Source of the DNA: Flavobacterium sinopsychrotolerans | GTDB lineage: Bacteria; Bacteroidota; Bacteroidia; Flavobacteriales; Flavobacteriaceae | Reading direction: 5' to 3' | Length of the DNA: 64,000 nt | Assembly: GCF_900110375.1 (NCBI RefSeq) | Contig: NZ_FODN01000001.1 | Coordinates: forward strand, 124,001 to 188,000 | Shown: positions 38,582 through 48,735 of the stretch, piece by piece | How positions within the stretch are numbered: the stretch's first letter is position 1 | Layout of the letters: every line of letters starts with the position of its first letter | Translations under genes and position numbers: made by a program | Notes under the pieces: generated by a model | Seen by the model: the letters and a program-made list of their open reading frames with translations, nothing else | Told to the model about the DNA's origin: nothing | Databases searched by the model: none

Positions 38582-38613
38582 TAATCAGCCCCAATAAAAA
38601 TTGGGACTGATTA
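38582..38613 (-). promoter_or_regulatory. Hairpin in the rpoB-rpoC spacer
   Basis: Fourteen-base arms (38582-38595 and 38600-38613, one mismatch) with an AAAA loop lie 14 bases after the rpoB stop. No strong T-run follows on the minus strand, so pausing, processing or partial termination is more likely than full termination. Confidence 0.5.
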
Positions 38614-38626
38614 CTTCAACTATTAT

Positions 38627-41600
38627 TTATTCTTCTAAACGAATGTCAAGTCCAAGACCTTTCAATTCATGCATTAATACATTGAATGATTCCGGTAATC
38701 CTGGTTCTGGCATAGATTCACCCTTAACGATTGCTTCGTAAGTTTTTGCTCTACCGATAACATCATCAGACTTCACAGTCAAGATTTCTCTAAGCGTACT
38801 TGATGCTCCATAAGCTTCAAGTGCCCAAACCTCCATCTCTCCAAAACGTTGACCTCCAAATTGAGCTTTACCTCCAAGTGGTTGTTGTGTAATCAACGAG
38901 TATGGACCTATAGAACGTGCGTGCATTTTATCGTCAACCATGTGTCCAAGTTTCAACATATAGATTACTCCAACTGTTGCAGCTTGATGGAAACGCTCTC
39001 CTGTACCACCATCATATAAATGTGTATGTCCGAAACGTGGTACTCCAGCTTCATCAGTCAATGCATTGATTTGATCAAGAGATGCTCCGTCAAAAATTGG
39101 AGTAGCAAATTTTCTACCCAGGTTTTGTCCAGCCCAACCAAGAACAGTTTCATAAATTTGACCAATGTTCATACGTGAAGGTACCCCTAATGGATTCAAT
39201 ACGATATCAACTGGCGTTCCATCTTCAAGGAAAGGCATATCTTCATGACGAACGATACGAGCAACGATACCTTTGTTACCGTGACGTCCAGCCATTTTAT
39301 CCCCAACTTTCAGCTTACGTTTTTTGGCAATATATACTTTAGCTAATTTCAAGATTCCTGCTGGCAATTCATCTCCAACAGTAATAGTGAATTTCTCTCT
39401 ACGCAATGCACCTTGTAAATCGTTCAATTTAATTTTATAGTTATGAATTAAATCATTAACCATTTTATTAGTTGCATCATCAGCAACCCATTGACCTTTA
39501 CTTAAGTGAGCAAAATCTTCAACAGCATAAAGCATTTTTTGAGTGTATTTTTTACCTTTTGGTAAAACTTCCTCACCCAAATCATTCATTACACCTTGAG
39601 ATGTTTTTCCGTTCACGATCAGGAAAAGTTTTTCAACTAATTTGTCTTTTAATTCAACAAATTTAACTTCAAACTCCATTTCAAGTGCTCCTAAAGCATC
39701 TTTATCCTGAGTACGTTTACGTTTATCTTTTACTGCTCTTGCGAACAATTTTTTGTCTAAAACAACACCATGTAAAGAAGGAGACGCTTTTAATGAAGCA
39801 TCTTTTACATCACCAGCTTTGTCTCCAAAGATTGCACGAAGCAATTTCTCTTCCGGAGTAGGATCTGATTCTCCTTTTGGAGTAATTTTTCCGATAAGAA
39901 TGTCACCAGGTTTAACCTCGGCTCCAATTCTAATCATACCATTTTCATCTAAATCTTTAGTAGCTTCTTCAGAAACATTCGGTATATCGTTCGTTAATTC
40001 TTCGTTACCTAATTTAGTATCTCTAACTTCAAGTGAATAATCATCAACGTGAATAGAAGTAAAAATATCGTCACGAACTACTTTTTCAGAAATTACAATC
40101 GCATCCTCGAAGTTGTACCCTTTCCATGGCATAAATGCAACTTTTAGGTTACGACCTAAAGCTAATTCACCATTTTGAGTCGCATATCCTTCAGATAATA
40201 CTTGTCCAGGAACCACTCTATCCCCTTTTCTTACGATAGGTTTAAGGTTGATACTTGTACCTTGATTGGTTTTTCTAAATTTAATTAGATTGTATGTTTT
40301 TTCATCAGGCTCAAAACTTACCATTCTTTCTTCTTCAGAACGATCGTATTTGATAGTGATGATATTTGCATCTACATATTCTATAACTCCATCTCCTTCA
40401 GCATTAATCAATACTCTAGAATCAGAAGCAACTTGACGCTCTAAACCAGTTCCAACAATTGGAGCTTCAGGACGAATTAATGGTACGGCCTGACGCATCA
40501 TGTTAGATCCCATCAAGGCTCTATTCGCATCATCATGTTCCAAGAAAGGAATCAAAGAAGCTGAAATAGAAGCAATTTGATTTGGAGCAACATCCGTATA
40601 ATCAACTTTTGTTGGCTCAATTACAGGGAAATCACCTTCTTGACGCGCAATTACGTCTTCGGCAGTAATTTTTCCGGTTGCATCCATTTGAATGTTTGCC
40701 TGAGCAATCATCATTCCTTCTTCTTCTTCTGCGCTTAAGTAAACTGGAGTAGATACTAAATCTACAGTTCCATTAGTTACTTTACGATACGGTGTTTCGA
40801 TGAAACCCATTCCGTTTACTTTAGCATAAACACCAAGAGATGAAATCAAACCAATGTTTGGTCCCTCAGGAGTTTCAATTGGACATAAGCGTCCGTAATG
40901 CGTATAGTGAACGTCACGTACCTCAAAACCTGCTCTTTCTCTCGAAAGTCCACCTGGTCCTAGTGCAGATAATCTTCTTTTGTGCGTAATCTCGGCAAGT
41001 GGATTCGTTTGATCCATAAACTGAGACAACTGGTTTGTTCCAAAGAAAGAGTTGATAACAGATGATAATGTTTTAGCATTAATCAAATCTATTGGTGTAA
41101 ACACCTCGTTATCTCTAACGTTCATTCTCTCACGAATAGTTCTCGCCATACGCGCTAAACCAACACCGAATTGTTGAGACAATTGCTCTCCAACTGTTCT
41201 AACACGACGGTTTGATAAGTGATCAATATCATCAATCTCTGCTTTAGAGTTGATCAATTCAATCAAATATTTCACAATAGTTATGATATCTTCTTTGGTC
41301 AAGACTTGCTTTTCCATTGGAGTATCTAAACCTAATTTTTTATTTATTCTATAACGGCCTACTTCACCTAAGTTGTAACGTTGATCAGAAAAGAATAATT
41401 TATCTATAATACCACGAGCCGTTTCTTCATCAGGCGGTTCAGCATTACGTAATTGTCTGTAGATATGTTCAACAGCCTCTTTTTCAGAGTTTGTTGGATC
41501 TTTTTGCAACGTATTATGAATGATAGCATAATCACCTTGATTAGCATCTTCTTTATGTAACAAAATAGATTTAACGTTAGAATCAATGATTTCTTCCACA

Positions 41601-42442
41601 TTATCTTTGTCGATAATCGTATCTCTATCAAGGATTATTTCGTTACGTTCGATAGAAACAACTTCACCAGTGTCTTCATCTACGAAATCTTCATGCCATG
41701 TATTCAATACACGAGCAGCTAATTTTCTACCAATATATTTTTTAAGTCCTGTTTTAGAAACTTTAATTTCCTCTGCAAGATCAAAAATCTCAAGAATATC
41801 CTTGTCTCTTTCGAATCCAATAGCACGGAATAAAGTAGTTACAGGTAATTTTTTCTTTCTATCAATATAAGCATACATTACGCTGTTTATATCTGTAGAG
41901 AATTCTATCCAAGAACCTTTAAAAGGAATTACTCTGGCAGAATACAATTTTGTACCATTTGCATGGAATGATTGACCAAAGAAAACACCAGGAGATCTGT
42001 GCAATTGAGAAACAACTACACGCTCAGCACCATTAATAACAAAGGTACCACTCGGCGTCATATAAGGAATTGTACCAAGATAAACATCTTGAACAATAGT
42101 TTCAAAATCTTCATGTTCTGGATCTGTACAATATAGTTTTAACCTTGCTTTTAAAGGCACACTATAGGTAAGACCTCTTTCTATACATTCTTGAATTGTA
42201 TAACGTGGTGGATCTACAAAATAATCAAGGAATTCCAATACAAAGTTATTTCTTGTATCAGTAATTGGGAAATTTTCCATGAAGGTATTGTAAAGCCCTT
42301 CGTCACCTCTTTCGTCAGATTTAGTTTCTAATTGAAAAAAATCTTTAAACGATTTAACCTGAACATCTAGAAAATCTGGATAATCAGGAATATTTTTTGT
42401 TGAGGCAAAATTCAATCTTTCAGTCTGATTTGTTATCATCAA
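38627..42442 (-). CDS. rpoB: DNA-directed RNA polymerase subunit beta
   Basis: The 1271-residue beta subunit of RNA polymerase. It includes the rifampicin-binding region with [18 protein letters not shown] and [13 protein letters not shown], in which the usual drug-sensitive residues are unchanged. The C-terminal part has [10 protein letters not shown]. Either of two adjacent ATGs (42442 or 42439) could be the start. It follows rplL after a 273-base spacer that carries a strong hairpin (42655-42693). Confidence 0.98.
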   Translation of the reverse strand: MMITNQTERLNFASTKNIPDYPDFLDVQVKSFKDFFQLETKSDERGDEGLYNTFMENFPITDTRNNFVLEFLDYFVDPPRYTIQECIERGLTYSVPLKARLKLYCTDPEHEDFETIVQDVYLGTIPYMTPSGTFVINGAERVVVSQLHRSPGVFFGQSFHANGTKLYSARVIPFKGSWIEFSTDINSVMYAYIDRKKKLPVTTLFRAIGFERDKDILEIFDLAEEIKVSKTGLKKYIGRKLAARVLNTWHEDFVDEDTGEVVSIERNEIILDRDTIIDKDNVEEIIDSNVKSILLHKEDANQGDYAIIHNTLQKDPTNSEKEAVEHIYRQLRNAEPPDEETARGIIDKLFFSDQRYNLGEVGRYRINKKLGLDTPMEKQVLTKEDIITIVKYLIELINSKAEIDDIDHLSNRRVRTVGEQLSQQFGVGLARMARTIRERMNVRDNEVFTPIDLINAKTLSSVINSFFGTNQLSQFMDQTNPLAEITHKRRLSALGPGGLSRERAGFEVRDVHYTHYGRLCPIETPEGPNIGLISSLGVYAKVNGMGFIETPYRKVTNGTVDLVSTPVYLSAEEEEGMMIAQANIQMDATGKITAEDVIARQEGDFPVIEPTKVDYTDVAPNQIASISASLIPFLEHDDANRALMGSNMMRQAVPLIRPEAPIVGTGLERQVASDSRVLINAEGDGVIEYVDANIITIKYDRSEEERMVSFEPDEKTYNLIKFRKTNQGTSINLKPIVRKGDRVVPGQVLSEGYATQNGELALGRNLKVAFMPWKGYNFEDAIVISEKVVRDDIFTSIHVDDYSLEVRDTKLGNEELTNDIPNVSEEATKDLDENGMIRIGAEVKPGDILIGKITPKGESDPTPEEKLLRAIFGDKAGDVKDASLKASPSLHGVVLDKKLFARAVKDKRKRTQDKDALGALEMEFEVKFVELKDKLVEKLFLIVNGKTSQGVMNDLGEEVLPKGKKYTQKMLYAVEDFAHLSKGQWVADDATNKMVNDLIHNYKIKLNDLQGALRREKFTITVGDELPAGILKLAKVYIAKKRKLKVGDKMAGRHGNKGIVARIVRHEDMPFLEDGTPVDIVLNPLGVPSRMNIGQIYETVLGWAGQNLGRKFATPIFDGASLDQINALTDEAGVPRFGHTHLYDGGTGERFHQAATVGVIYMLKLGHMVDDKMHARSIGPYSLITQQPLGGKAQFGGQRFGEMEVWALEAYGASSTLREILTVKSDDVIGRAKTYEAIVKGESMPEPGLPESFNVLMHELKGLGLDIRLEE

Positions 42443-42654
42443 TGGACAAAATTTTGATTAAAAAAGTAATTTTTTTGTACAAATATTGAACTATTTATAC
42501 TTTTCTTTTACAACCATTACATCTTTAAAAACCAATTTAAGATAACTACTTTCTTATTATCTGTTAATTTTTTTTCCTCGTAATGGGTAAAATGAATTTG
42601 TTTTAAAAGACTATTATGTAATTATACAAGGTAGACTTTTGTTATACGAAAAAT

Positions 42655-42693
42655 GGTTTAGGTCATTGGGCGACTAAACCCAAGACCTAAACC
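42655..42693 (-). promoter_or_regulatory. Hairpin in the rplL-rpoB spacer, probable attenuator
   Basis: A 15-bp stem (GGTTTAGGTC / GACCTAAACC plus TTGGG / CCCAA, one bulged A) begins 23 bases after the rplL stop. On the minus strand it is followed by ATTTTTC, a weak T-run. This resembles the position of the rplL-rpoB attenuator and RNase III site of E. coli, which lowers polymerase synthesis relative to ribosomal proteins. Confidence 0.6.
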
Positions 42694-42715
42694 TAATTCT
42701 TTAAACTGAGTTTAA

Positions 42716-43084
42716 CTATTTAAGCTCAACAACAGCTCCAGCTTCTTCTAAAGATTTTTTAAGCCCTTCAGCTTCTTCTTTAGAAACACCTTCTTTTACA
42801 TTACTTGGTGCGCTATCAACTACATCTTTAGCTTCTTTCAAACCTAAACCTGTAAGTTCTTTTACTAATTTTACAACTGCTAATTTAGAAGCTCCAGCCT
42901 CTTTCAATACAACTGTAAATTCTGTTTGAACATCTTCAGCAGCAGCTTCACCACCACCTGAAACTACTACAGCTGCAGCAGCTGGCTCGATTCCGTACTC
43001 ATCTTTTAATATTGTTGCTAATTCGTTAACTTCTTTTACTGTTAGGTTAACTAATTGTTCTGCGAATTGTTTCAAATCTGCCAT
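42716..43084 (-). CDS. rplL: 50S ribosomal protein L7/L12
   Basis: The 122-residue stalk protein recruits translation factors to the ribosome. It has the N-terminal dimerisation segment, an alanine-rich hinge (A-A-A-A-V-V-V) and the conserved C-terminal factor-binding block [20 protein letters not shown]. It is in the order rplK-rplA-rplJ-rplL typical of bacteria. Confidence 0.97.
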   Translation of the reverse strand: MADLKQFAEQLVNLTVKEVNELATILKDEYGIEPAAAAVVVSGGGEAAAEDVQTEFTVVLKEAGASKLAVVKLVKELTGLGLKEAKDVVDSAPSNVKEGVSKEEAEGLKKSLEEAGAVVELK

Positions 43085-43174
43085 TTTTTCTATCGTTTTA
43101 AAATGATTTGTAAAAATATAATTTATTTATTGTGCGCTTTTTTAAATAAAAACTAGAGTAAAACTCTATTTTTA

Positions 43175-43687
43175 TTATGCTTCCACTTCTTCTGTAGCCT
43201 CTTCGCTTTTTGCGAATTGGTTTTGAAGAGCAGAAATAACTCTTTGTGCTGGTGACTGCAATAATCCAATAAGTTCGCCGATAAGCTCTTCTTTAGATTT
43301 AATAGTTGCTAATGCATCTAATTGATCGTCTCCAATATAAATTTCAGCGTTAATATAAGCTCCCTTTAATACAGGTTTAGCTGATTTTTTTCTGAAATCT
43401 TTTATTATCTTACCAGGAGCATTTGCTATGTCAGAAATGAATATAGCACTATTACCAGTCAAAACTGAAGGTAAATCTCCATAATCATTAGCTGAAGCTT
43501 CCATTGCTTTTGCAAGCAACGTATTTTTAACTACTTCTAATTTTATACCTGCTTTGTAACAAGCTCTTCTCAAGTTTGAAGTTGTTTCTGCGTTCAGTCC
43601 AGAAATATCAGATACATAAACAATGTTTGTACCAGCTAACTGTGCAGTTAAAACTTCAATCGCGATTGATTTTTCTTCTCTAGTCAT
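43175..43687 (-). CDS. rplJ: 50S ribosomal protein L10
   Basis: L10 is the base of the ribosomal stalk to which L7/L12 dimers attach. The 170-residue protein has the expected globular N-terminus (Y-V-S-D-I-S-G-L-N-A) and a C-terminal helix for L12 binding, ending in an acidic tail. It lies 22 bases after rplA, so the long autoregulatory leader known in E. coli is not present upstream; a 90-base spacer precedes rplL. Confidence 0.96.
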   Translation of the reverse strand: MTREEKSIAIEVLTAQLAGTNIVYVSDISGLNAETTSNLRRACYKAGIKLEVVKNTLLAKAMEASANDYGDLPSVLTGNSAIFISDIANAPGKIIKDFRKKSAKPVLKGAYINAEIYIGDDQLDALATIKSKEELIGELIGLLQSPAQRVISALQNQFAKSEEATEEVEA

Positions 43688-43709
43688 ACTAAAAATTTTT
43701 AACTACCAA

Positions 43710-44399
43710 TTATACTGCTTTTGGGTCCAAAGCAATTGCAGGACTCATAGTGCTAGTTAGGTAAATACTTTTGATGTATGTTCCTTTAGCAGCAGTTGGC
43801 TTAAGTTTGATTAATGTTTGAATAATTTCGTGTGCATTGTCAACGATTTGTTCGCTTCCAAAAGAAATTTTACCAATTCCTGCATGCACAATACCAGTTT
43901 TATCAACTTTAAAGTCAATTTTACCAGCTTTAACCTCTTGAACAGCTTTTGCAACATCCATAGTTACAGTACCTGTTTTAGGGTTTGGCATTAAACCTCT
44001 AGGTCCTAAAATACGACCTAATGGACCTAATTTACCCATAACAGAAGGCATAGTGATGATTACATCAACATCTGTCCAACCATCTTTAATTTTTTGCAAA
44101 TAATCATCAAGACCTACATAGTCTGCACCAGCTGCTAAAGCTTCCGCTTCTTTATCTGGAGTAACCAATGCTAATACTTTAACGTCTTTACCAGTTCCAT
44201 GAGGTAATGTTACCACACCTCTTACCATTTGATTCGCTTTTCTTGGATCTACACCCAAACGTACTGCGATATCAACAGACTCATCAAATTTTGCAGAAGC
44301 AACTAATTTTATTAATGCCGCAGCATCTTTAAGAGAATATAGTTTGTTCTTTTCAATTTTTGAAGCAGCCTCTTTTTGCTTTTTTGTCAATTTTGCCAT
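43710..44399 (-). CDS. rplA: 50S ribosomal protein L1
   Basis: The 229-residue protein binds 23S rRNA at the L1 stalk and helps release the deacylated tRNA. Conserved motifs include [12 protein letters not shown] and [14 protein letters not shown]. In many bacteria L1 also represses its own operon. It starts 13 bases after rplK. Confidence 0.97.
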   Translation of the reverse strand: MAKLTKKQKEAASKIEKNKLYSLKDAAALIKLVASAKFDESVDIAVRLGVDPRKANQMVRGVVTLPHGTGKDVKVLALVTPDKEAEALAAGADYVGLDDYLQKIKDGWTDVDVIITMPSVMGKLGPLGRILGPRGLMPNPKTGTVTMDVAKAVQEVKAGKIDFKVDKTGIVHAGIGKISFGSEQIVDNAHEIIQTLIKLKPTAAKGTYIKSIYLTSTMSPAIALDPKAV

Positions 44400-44412
44400 G
44401 TCTTTCTCTTAA

Positions 44413-44850
44413 TTAAAAAGGAGCGTCTCCTGATACAGTTATACCCATAGATCTAGCTGTTCCAGCAACCATACTCATTGCAGACTCCATCGTGAATGCA
44501 TTTAAGTCTGGCATCTTGTCTTCAGCAATAGCTCTAATTTGTTCCCAAGTAACACTAGCTACTTTTTTACGATTAGGCTCACCAGAACCAGATTTTAGCT
44601 TTGCAGCTTCCATTAACTGAACTGCTGCTGGAGGAGTTTTTACAACAAAATCAAATGATTTGTCTTTATACACAGTAATTTGTACTGGGCATATTTTGCC
44701 GGGTTTATCTTGAGTTCTAGCATTAAATTGCTTACAGAATTCCATGATGTTTACCCCAGCAGCTCCTAAAGCAGGTCCAACCGGTGGCGACGGGTTCGCA
44801 GCACCTCCCTTAACTTGTAGTTTAACTACCTTACTAATTTCTTTAGCCAT
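44413..44850 (-). CDS. rplK: 50S ribosomal protein L11
   Basis: L11 forms the GTPase-associated centre with 23S rRNA and is needed for the RelA response and for release factor action. The 145-residue protein has the N-terminal [20 protein letters not shown] motif with the proline hinge. It follows nusG after 68 bases. Confidence 0.97.
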   Translation of the reverse strand: MAKEISKVVKLQVKGGAANPSPPVGPALGAAGVNIMEFCKQFNARTQDKPGKICPVQITVYKDKSFDFVVKTPPAAVQLMEAAKLKSGSGEPNRKKVASVTWEQIRAIAEDKMPDLNAFTMESAMSMVAGTARSMGITVSGDAPF

Positions 44851-44918
44851 TTTTTAAAAAATTTAACACTACAATCATTGGAAGCGATTGTAATGGATAT
44901 TATAGATGTAACAAAAAA

Positions 44919-45470
44919 TTATACTTTTTCAACTTGCATAAAACTCAATTCTAATGGAGTTTTTCTTCCGAAAATCTTAACCATTACTTCCAGTTTACGC
45001 TTTTCTTCATTAATTTTTTCAACAGTACCGTTAAATCCATTAAAAGGTCCATCAATAACCTTAATTGTCTCACCGATATTGAAAGGAATTGAACGAGTAT
45101 CTGTATTTACAGCTAACTCATCAACTTTACCTAACATTCTGTTTACTTCTGAAATTCTCAAAGGAACAGGTTCTCCACCTTTAATTTCACCTAGAAAACC
45201 AATAACACTTGTTATAGACTTAATAATATGAGGTATTTCACCAATAAGATTCGCTTCAATCATAACATAACCAGGAAAATAAACTTTGTCTTTGATTATT
45301 TTTTTCCCTTCTTTCACAGTAACGACTTTTTCAGTAGGAACTAAAACTTGCGAAACATAATCTCCCATACCTAATCTTGCGATTTCAGTTTCGATATATG
45401 CTTTCACTTTGTTTTCTTGTCCGCTTACCGCTCTAACGACATACCACTTTTTAATATTATTATCTGCCAT
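44919..45470 (-). CDS. nusG: Transcription termination/antitermination protein NusG
   Basis: NusG binds RNA polymerase and couples it to Rho or to the ribosome. The 183-residue protein has the NGN domain (W-Y-V-V-R-A-V-S-G-Q-E-N-K-V) and a C-terminal KOW domain (V-I-D-G-P-F-N-G-F-N-G-T-V). It starts ten bases after secE, the classic secE-nusG arrangement. Confidence 0.97.
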   Translation of the reverse strand: MADNNIKKWYVVRAVSGQENKVKAYIETEIARLGMGDYVSQVLVPTEKVVTVKEGKKIIKDKVYFPGYVMIEANLIGEIPHIIKSITSVIGFLGEIKGGEPVPLRISEVNRMLGKVDELAVNTDTRSIPFNIGETIKVIDGPFNGFNGTVEKINEEKRKLEVMVKIFGRKTPLELSFMQVEKV

Positions 45471-45480
45471 AACAAAAAAT

Positions 45481-45678
45481 TTAAGCTTTTATCCAGTTAA
45501 AAAATCCAGCTAAAGCTTTTGCGAAAATTTCATCTACTCCCCAAGTTGCCAAGGCGAATAGTACTGAAAAAACAGCAACAACAATCGTTAGACGTTGTAC
45601 CTCAGGCCAAGCTGGCCAAGTTACATTTGACTTTAATTCCTCAAATGCTTCTGATATGTAATTTACAACTTTTGTCAT
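45481..45678 (-). CDS. secE: Preprotein translocase subunit SecE
   Basis: SecE stabilises SecY in the inner-membrane translocon. The 65-residue single-helix form has the conserved amphipathic E-E-L-K-S-N-V-T-W-P-A-W-P-E-V segment followed by one transmembrane helix, as expected for non-enterobacterial SecE. It lies between tRNA-Trp and nusG. Confidence 0.95.
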   Translation of the reverse strand: MTKVVNYISEAFEELKSNVTWPAWPEVQRLTIVVAVFSVLFALATWGVDEIFAKALAGFFNWIKA

Positions 45679-45695
45679 TATGATTTATTTTTTTG

Positions 45696-45766
45696 CACGG
45701 GCGGAGGGATTCGAACCCCCATCAACGGTTTTGGAGACCGCTATTCTACCCTTGAACTACGCCCGT
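45696..45766 (-). tRNA. tRNA-Trp (anticodon CCA)
   Basis: The reverse complement folds into a cloverleaf with acceptor stem ACGGGCG / CGCCCGT, anticodon CCA in the loop C-T-C-C-A-A-A, and T-loop G-T-T-C-G-A-A-T. CCA is not encoded. It lies between tuf and secE, a common position. Confidence 0.93.
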
Positions 45767-45823
45767 ATTAAAAGCCAGTAACAATTTAAAATAGTTACCG
45801 GCCTTAATCAATTATTTATATAA

Positions 45824-47011
45824 CTAAGCTGTGATTTCAGTTACCTGACCAGCACCTACTGTTCTACCACCTTCACGGATAGCGAAACGCAAACCAACAC
45901 TTAATGCAATTGCACTAAGCAATACAACACTAATAGTTAAGTTATCCCCAGGCATAACCATCTCTACACCTTCTGGCAAAGTAATGATACCTGTTACGTC
46001 AGTTGTACGTACGTAAAACTGTGGACGGTAGTTATTATGAAATGGTGTATGACGACCACCTTCTTCTTTTTTCAAGATATAAACCTCTGCTTTGAAAGTA
46101 GCGTGTGGCTTAACTGAACCTGGCTTACAAATAACCATTCCTCTTTTGATGTCTTCTTTTTGAATACCTCTTAAAAGAATACCTACGTTATCTCCAGCTT
46201 CTCCTCTATCAAGAATTTTACGGAACATCTCAACTCCAGTAATAGTAGAAGTCAATTTTTCAGCTCCCATACCAATGATTTCAACTGGATCTCCTGTATT
46301 AGCAACACCTGTTTCGATACGACCTGTAGCAACAGTTCCACGACCAGTGATTGAGAATACATCTTCAACAGGCATCAAGAAAGGCTTTGCAACGTCTCTT
46401 ACCGGCTCTTCGATCCAAGCATCAACAGCTTCCATTAATTCAAGAATTTTTGGTACCCAAACTGGATCATTATTCAATCCACCTAAAGCTGAACCTTGAA
46501 CAACAGGACCATTATCTCCATCATATTCGTAGAAAGATAATAAGTCTCTGATTTCCATCTCAACTAATTCAAGTAATTCCTCATCATCAACCATATCCAC
46601 TTTATTCATGAATACAACCATTCTAGGAATACCTACTTGGCGACCTAAAAGGATATGCTCACGTGTTTGTGGCATTGGTCCATCAGTAGCAGCTACAACA
46701 AGAATAGCACCATCCATTTGAGCAGCTCCTGTAACCATGTTCTTTACGTAATCCGCGTGACCTGGACAGTCAACGTGAGCGTAATGACGATTAGCAGTTT
46801 CATACTCTACGTGAGATGTATTAATTGTAATACCTCTTTCTTTTTCTTCTGGAGCATTATCAATTTGATCAAATGATTTTGCTTGACAGTAACCTGCATC
46901 AGACAATACTTTTGTAATTGCCGCAGTTAATGTAGTTTTTCCGTGATCCACGTGCCCAATTGTTCCAATGTTTAAGTGGGGCTTGTTACGGTTAAAATTT
47001 TCCTTTGCCAT
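45824..47011 (-). CDS. tuf: Elongation factor Tu
   Basis: EF-Tu brings aminoacyl-tRNA to the ribosome. The 395-residue protein has G1 G-H-V-D-H-G-K-T (19-26), G3 D-C-P-G-H-A-D-Y and G4 N-K-V-D, then domains 2 and 3 ending in the usual [12 protein letters not shown]. It follows tRNA-Thr(GGU), an arrangement shared with E. coli tufB. Confidence 0.98.
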   Translation of the reverse strand: MAKENFNRNKPHLNIGTIGHVDHGKTTLTAAITKVLSDAGYCQAKSFDQIDNAPEEKERGITINTSHVEYETANRHYAHVDCPGHADYVKNMVTGAAQMDGAILVVAATDGPMPQTREHILLGRQVGIPRMVVFMNKVDMVDDEELLELVEMEIRDLLSFYEYDGDNGPVVQGSALGGLNNDPVWVPKILELMEAVDAWIEEPVRDVAKPFLMPVEDVFSITGRGTVATGRIETGVANTGDPVEIIGMGAEKLTSTITGVEMFRKILDRGEAGDNVGILLRGIQKEDIKRGMVICKPGSVKPHATFKAEVYILKKEEGGRHTPFHNNYRPQFYVRTTDVTGIITLPEGVEMVMPGDNLTISVVLLSAIALSVGLRFAIREGGRTVGAGQVTEITA

Positions 47012-47064
47012 TTTACTTAATTTTTAATCTTGTTATATATTAATTTCTATTTCCTACTTACTTG

Positions 47065-47136
47065 AGCCAATGTCGGGAATTGAACCCGAGACCTCTTCCT
47101 TACCAAGGAAGCACTCTACCCCTGAGCTACACCGGC
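47065..47136 (-). tRNA. tRNA-Thr (anticodon GGT)
   Basis: The minus strand folds with acceptor GCCGGTG / CATTGGC (two G-U pairs) and anticodon stem-loop C-T-T-C-C-T-T-G-G-T-A-A-G-G-A-A-G, anticodon GGT. It is the tRNA just before tuf. Confidence 0.92.
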
Positions 47137-47220
47137 AGAATCCTTGATGTCAGAATTAGATTTGAGATTTCAGATTCAAAAAAAATTTAAAACCTTAATT
47201 TCAACATCTACTTTATTCCG

Positions 47221-47301
47221 TGGGGAGAGCAGGATTCGAACCTGCGAAGTTTACACAGCAGATTTACAGTCTGCCCTCGTTGGCCGCTTGAGTATCTCCC
47301 C
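47221..47301 (-). tRNA. tRNA-Tyr (anticodon GTA)
   Basis: An 81-base class II tRNA with acceptor GGGGAGA / TCTCCCC, anticodon GTA and a long variable arm. The 84-base spacer to tRNA-Thr(GGU) contains no further tRNA. Confidence 0.93.
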
Positions 47302-47334
47302 TACTTTTTCTATTATCAAACCTTTACAGTCTTG

Positions 47335-47408
47335 AGCCGGCGGAGGGACTCGAACCCACGACCTGCTGATTACAAATCAGCTGCTCTAGCCAACTGAGCT
47401 ACGCTGGC
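47335..47408 (-). tRNA. tRNA-Thr (anticodon TGT)
   Basis: A 74-base tRNA with anticodon stem-loop C-T-G-A-T-T-T-G-T-A-A-T-C-A-G, anticodon TGT. The acceptor arms GCCAGCG and CGCCGGC leave one A-C mismatch at pair 4-69, and the T-stem has one T-T mismatch. It opens the tRNA-tuf-rpoBC operon. Confidence 0.9.
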
Positions 47409-47414
47409 GAATCA

Positions 47415-47444
47415 ATAAAAAAAGTCCGCTATTTCTAACGGACT
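47415..47444 (-). terminator. Intrinsic terminator after hpf, abutting the tRNA operon promoter
   Basis: A 9-bp stem (47423-47431 and 47436-47444, one G-U pair) with loop TTTC is followed on the minus strand by a run of seven T. It would end transcripts coming from hpf, before tRNA-Thr. Confidence 0.75.
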
Positions 47445-47445
47445 G

Positions 47446-47474
47446 CAAATGTAGAGATTTTATCTCTCAATCAA
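47446..47474 (-). promoter_or_regulatory. Promoter of the tRNA-tuf-rpoBC operon
   Basis: On the minus strand TACATTTG (47446-47453) fits TAnnTTTG and a TTG (47472-47474) lies 18 bases upstream, the spacing known for Bacteroidota sigma-A promoters. The hpf terminator begins two bases past the -7 element. Confidence 0.65.
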
Positions 47475-47498
47475 AACATTTTTTAAAAAAAATTCATA

Positions 47499-47801
47499 TT
47501 AAATGTGCGAACTTATTTTTTCTTTCCTTTTTACCAACATTCTCTGTAAGGATTCCGCCGAAAGCTCAACCGCTTCTTCGAAAGTTTTACACTGTTTTTT
47601 AACCAAAAAATCATCTCCGGGAACATTTATTTTTACCTCGGCAATTTTATTCTCTTTATCACTTGTCTTTTCAACTTTCAAAAAAACATCCGCTGACACG
47701 ACTTTGTCATAATACTTTTCCAACTTGTCCAATCTTTCTTGAACAAAATCTACTAGCTTTTTGTCAACAGTAAAGTTAACTGCATGAACACTTACCTTCA
47801 T
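47499..47801 (-). CDS. hpf: Ribosome hibernation-promoting factor (HPF/RaiA family)
   Basis: A small cytosolic protein that binds the 30S subunit and silences or dimerises ribosomes under stress. The start at 47801 (M-K-V-S-V-H-A-V-N-F) matches the family; an ATG two codons earlier is also possible. The 100-residue protein has the conserved N-terminal beta strand and the basic helix ending K-R-K-E-K-I. The short-HPF form without a C-terminal dimerisation domain is seen. It follows xerC and rpsU on one strand. Confidence 0.9.
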   Translation of the reverse strand: MKVSVHAVNFTVDKKLVDFVQERLDKLEKYYDKVVSADVFLKVEKTSDKENKIAEVKINVPGDDFLVKKQCKTFEEAVELSAESLQRMLVKRKEKISSHI

Positions 47802-47831
47802 AATCATCTTTTTTAATTGTTAAACACTTTA

Positions 47832-48728
47832 TCACTTCCGTCCTCGAGGATGAGCATCTTTATGTATACTTTTGAGTTCTGACAAACTGTTATGAGTATA
47901 TACTTGTGTAGACGCGAGACTGGAATGCCCTAATAATTCTTTTACTGAATTTAAATCTGCTCCATTATTTAATAGATGTGTCGCAAAAGCATGCCTCAGT
48001 ATATGAGGACTTTTTTTTACCTTTTCAGACACAGTACTAAAGTAAGAATTTATTAATCGATACACAAAAGAATCATTTAATTTTAACCCTTTTTTTGTGA
48101 GAAAAAAATAATCATTATCAACAATATCCAACAATAAAGCTCTTTCATTTAAGTACAATGAAAATTGATCTGTAATTACTGGCAAAACAGGAAGAATACG
48201 CTCTTTGTTTCGTTTACCCAGCACCTTAATTGTGTTAGTTGACAAATCAATATTTGTCGTTTTTAGATAAATCAACTCCGCTCTTCGCATTCCTGAAGTA
48301 TATAGCAAGTCAATTATAAGTTTATTTCTAATCTCTTCAAAACCAATTGCATCTTGCATTTGATTTAAAACAGCCTTAACTTCCTTTTCAGAAAAAGGAA
48401 TCTGTATTATTTTAGGAGCTTTGAGTGCCTTGTGTTTCAACAGCGGACTAACCTCTATTTGTTTTATTTTTAATAGAAATTTATAAAATGCTTTTAAGGA
48501 TGCAATTTTTCTATTAACCGAGGCATTTGATATATCATCATCAACAAGAGACACAATCCAAGTTCTAATTTGATTATAATTGACTTGCTCAATATTCTCT
48601 TGATCAAAATGAACCGAATTGAATAATTCAAAAGAAGCAATATCATTGCAATACGCAACTACAGTATGCGAAGAATATTTTTTCTCCAACTGTAGATAAT
48701 CCCGAAATGCATCTTTATTAGTAGCCAT
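47832..48728 (-). CDS. xerC: Tyrosine recombinase XerC-like
   Basis: The 298-residue site-specific recombinase has a SAM-like N-terminal DNA-binding domain (to about 100) and the catalytic domain. The catalytic set is R148 (S-G-M-R-R-A-E-L), K172, H242 and R245 (H-I-L-R-H), H268 (L-G-H-S-S) and nucleophile Y277 (V-Y-T-H). It is of XerC/D type that resolves chromosome dimers, rather than a phage integrase, judged by length and by its position between rpsU and hpf. It is likely co-transcribed past a hairpin at its start codon. Confidence 0.9.
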   Translation of the reverse strand: MATNKDAFRDYLQLEKKYSSHTVVAYCNDIASFELFNSVHFDQENIEQVNYNQIRTWIVSLVDDDISNASVNRKIASLKAFYKFLLKIKQIEVSPLLKHKALKAPKIIQIPFSEKEVKAVLNQMQDAIGFEEIRNKLIIDLLYTSGMRRAELIYLKTTNIDLSTNTIKVLGKRNKERILPVLPVITDQFSLYLNERALLLDIVDNDYFFLTKKGLKLNDSFVYRLINSYFSTVSEKVKKSPHILRHAFATHLLNNGADLNSVKELLGHSSLASTQVYTHNSLSELKSIHKDAHPRGRK

Positions 48729-48735
48729 AAAAAAA

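Noticed and set aside
41404-41631. Minus-strand open frame inside rpoB in another register
   Set aside because: Shadow of rpoB; rpoB is intact and highly conserved in the overlapping frame.
47832-48728. The recombinase as evidence for a mobile element or integron
   Set aside because: Its length, neighbours (rpsU, hpf) and lack of att-like repeats indicate a housekeeping XerC-type enzyme.
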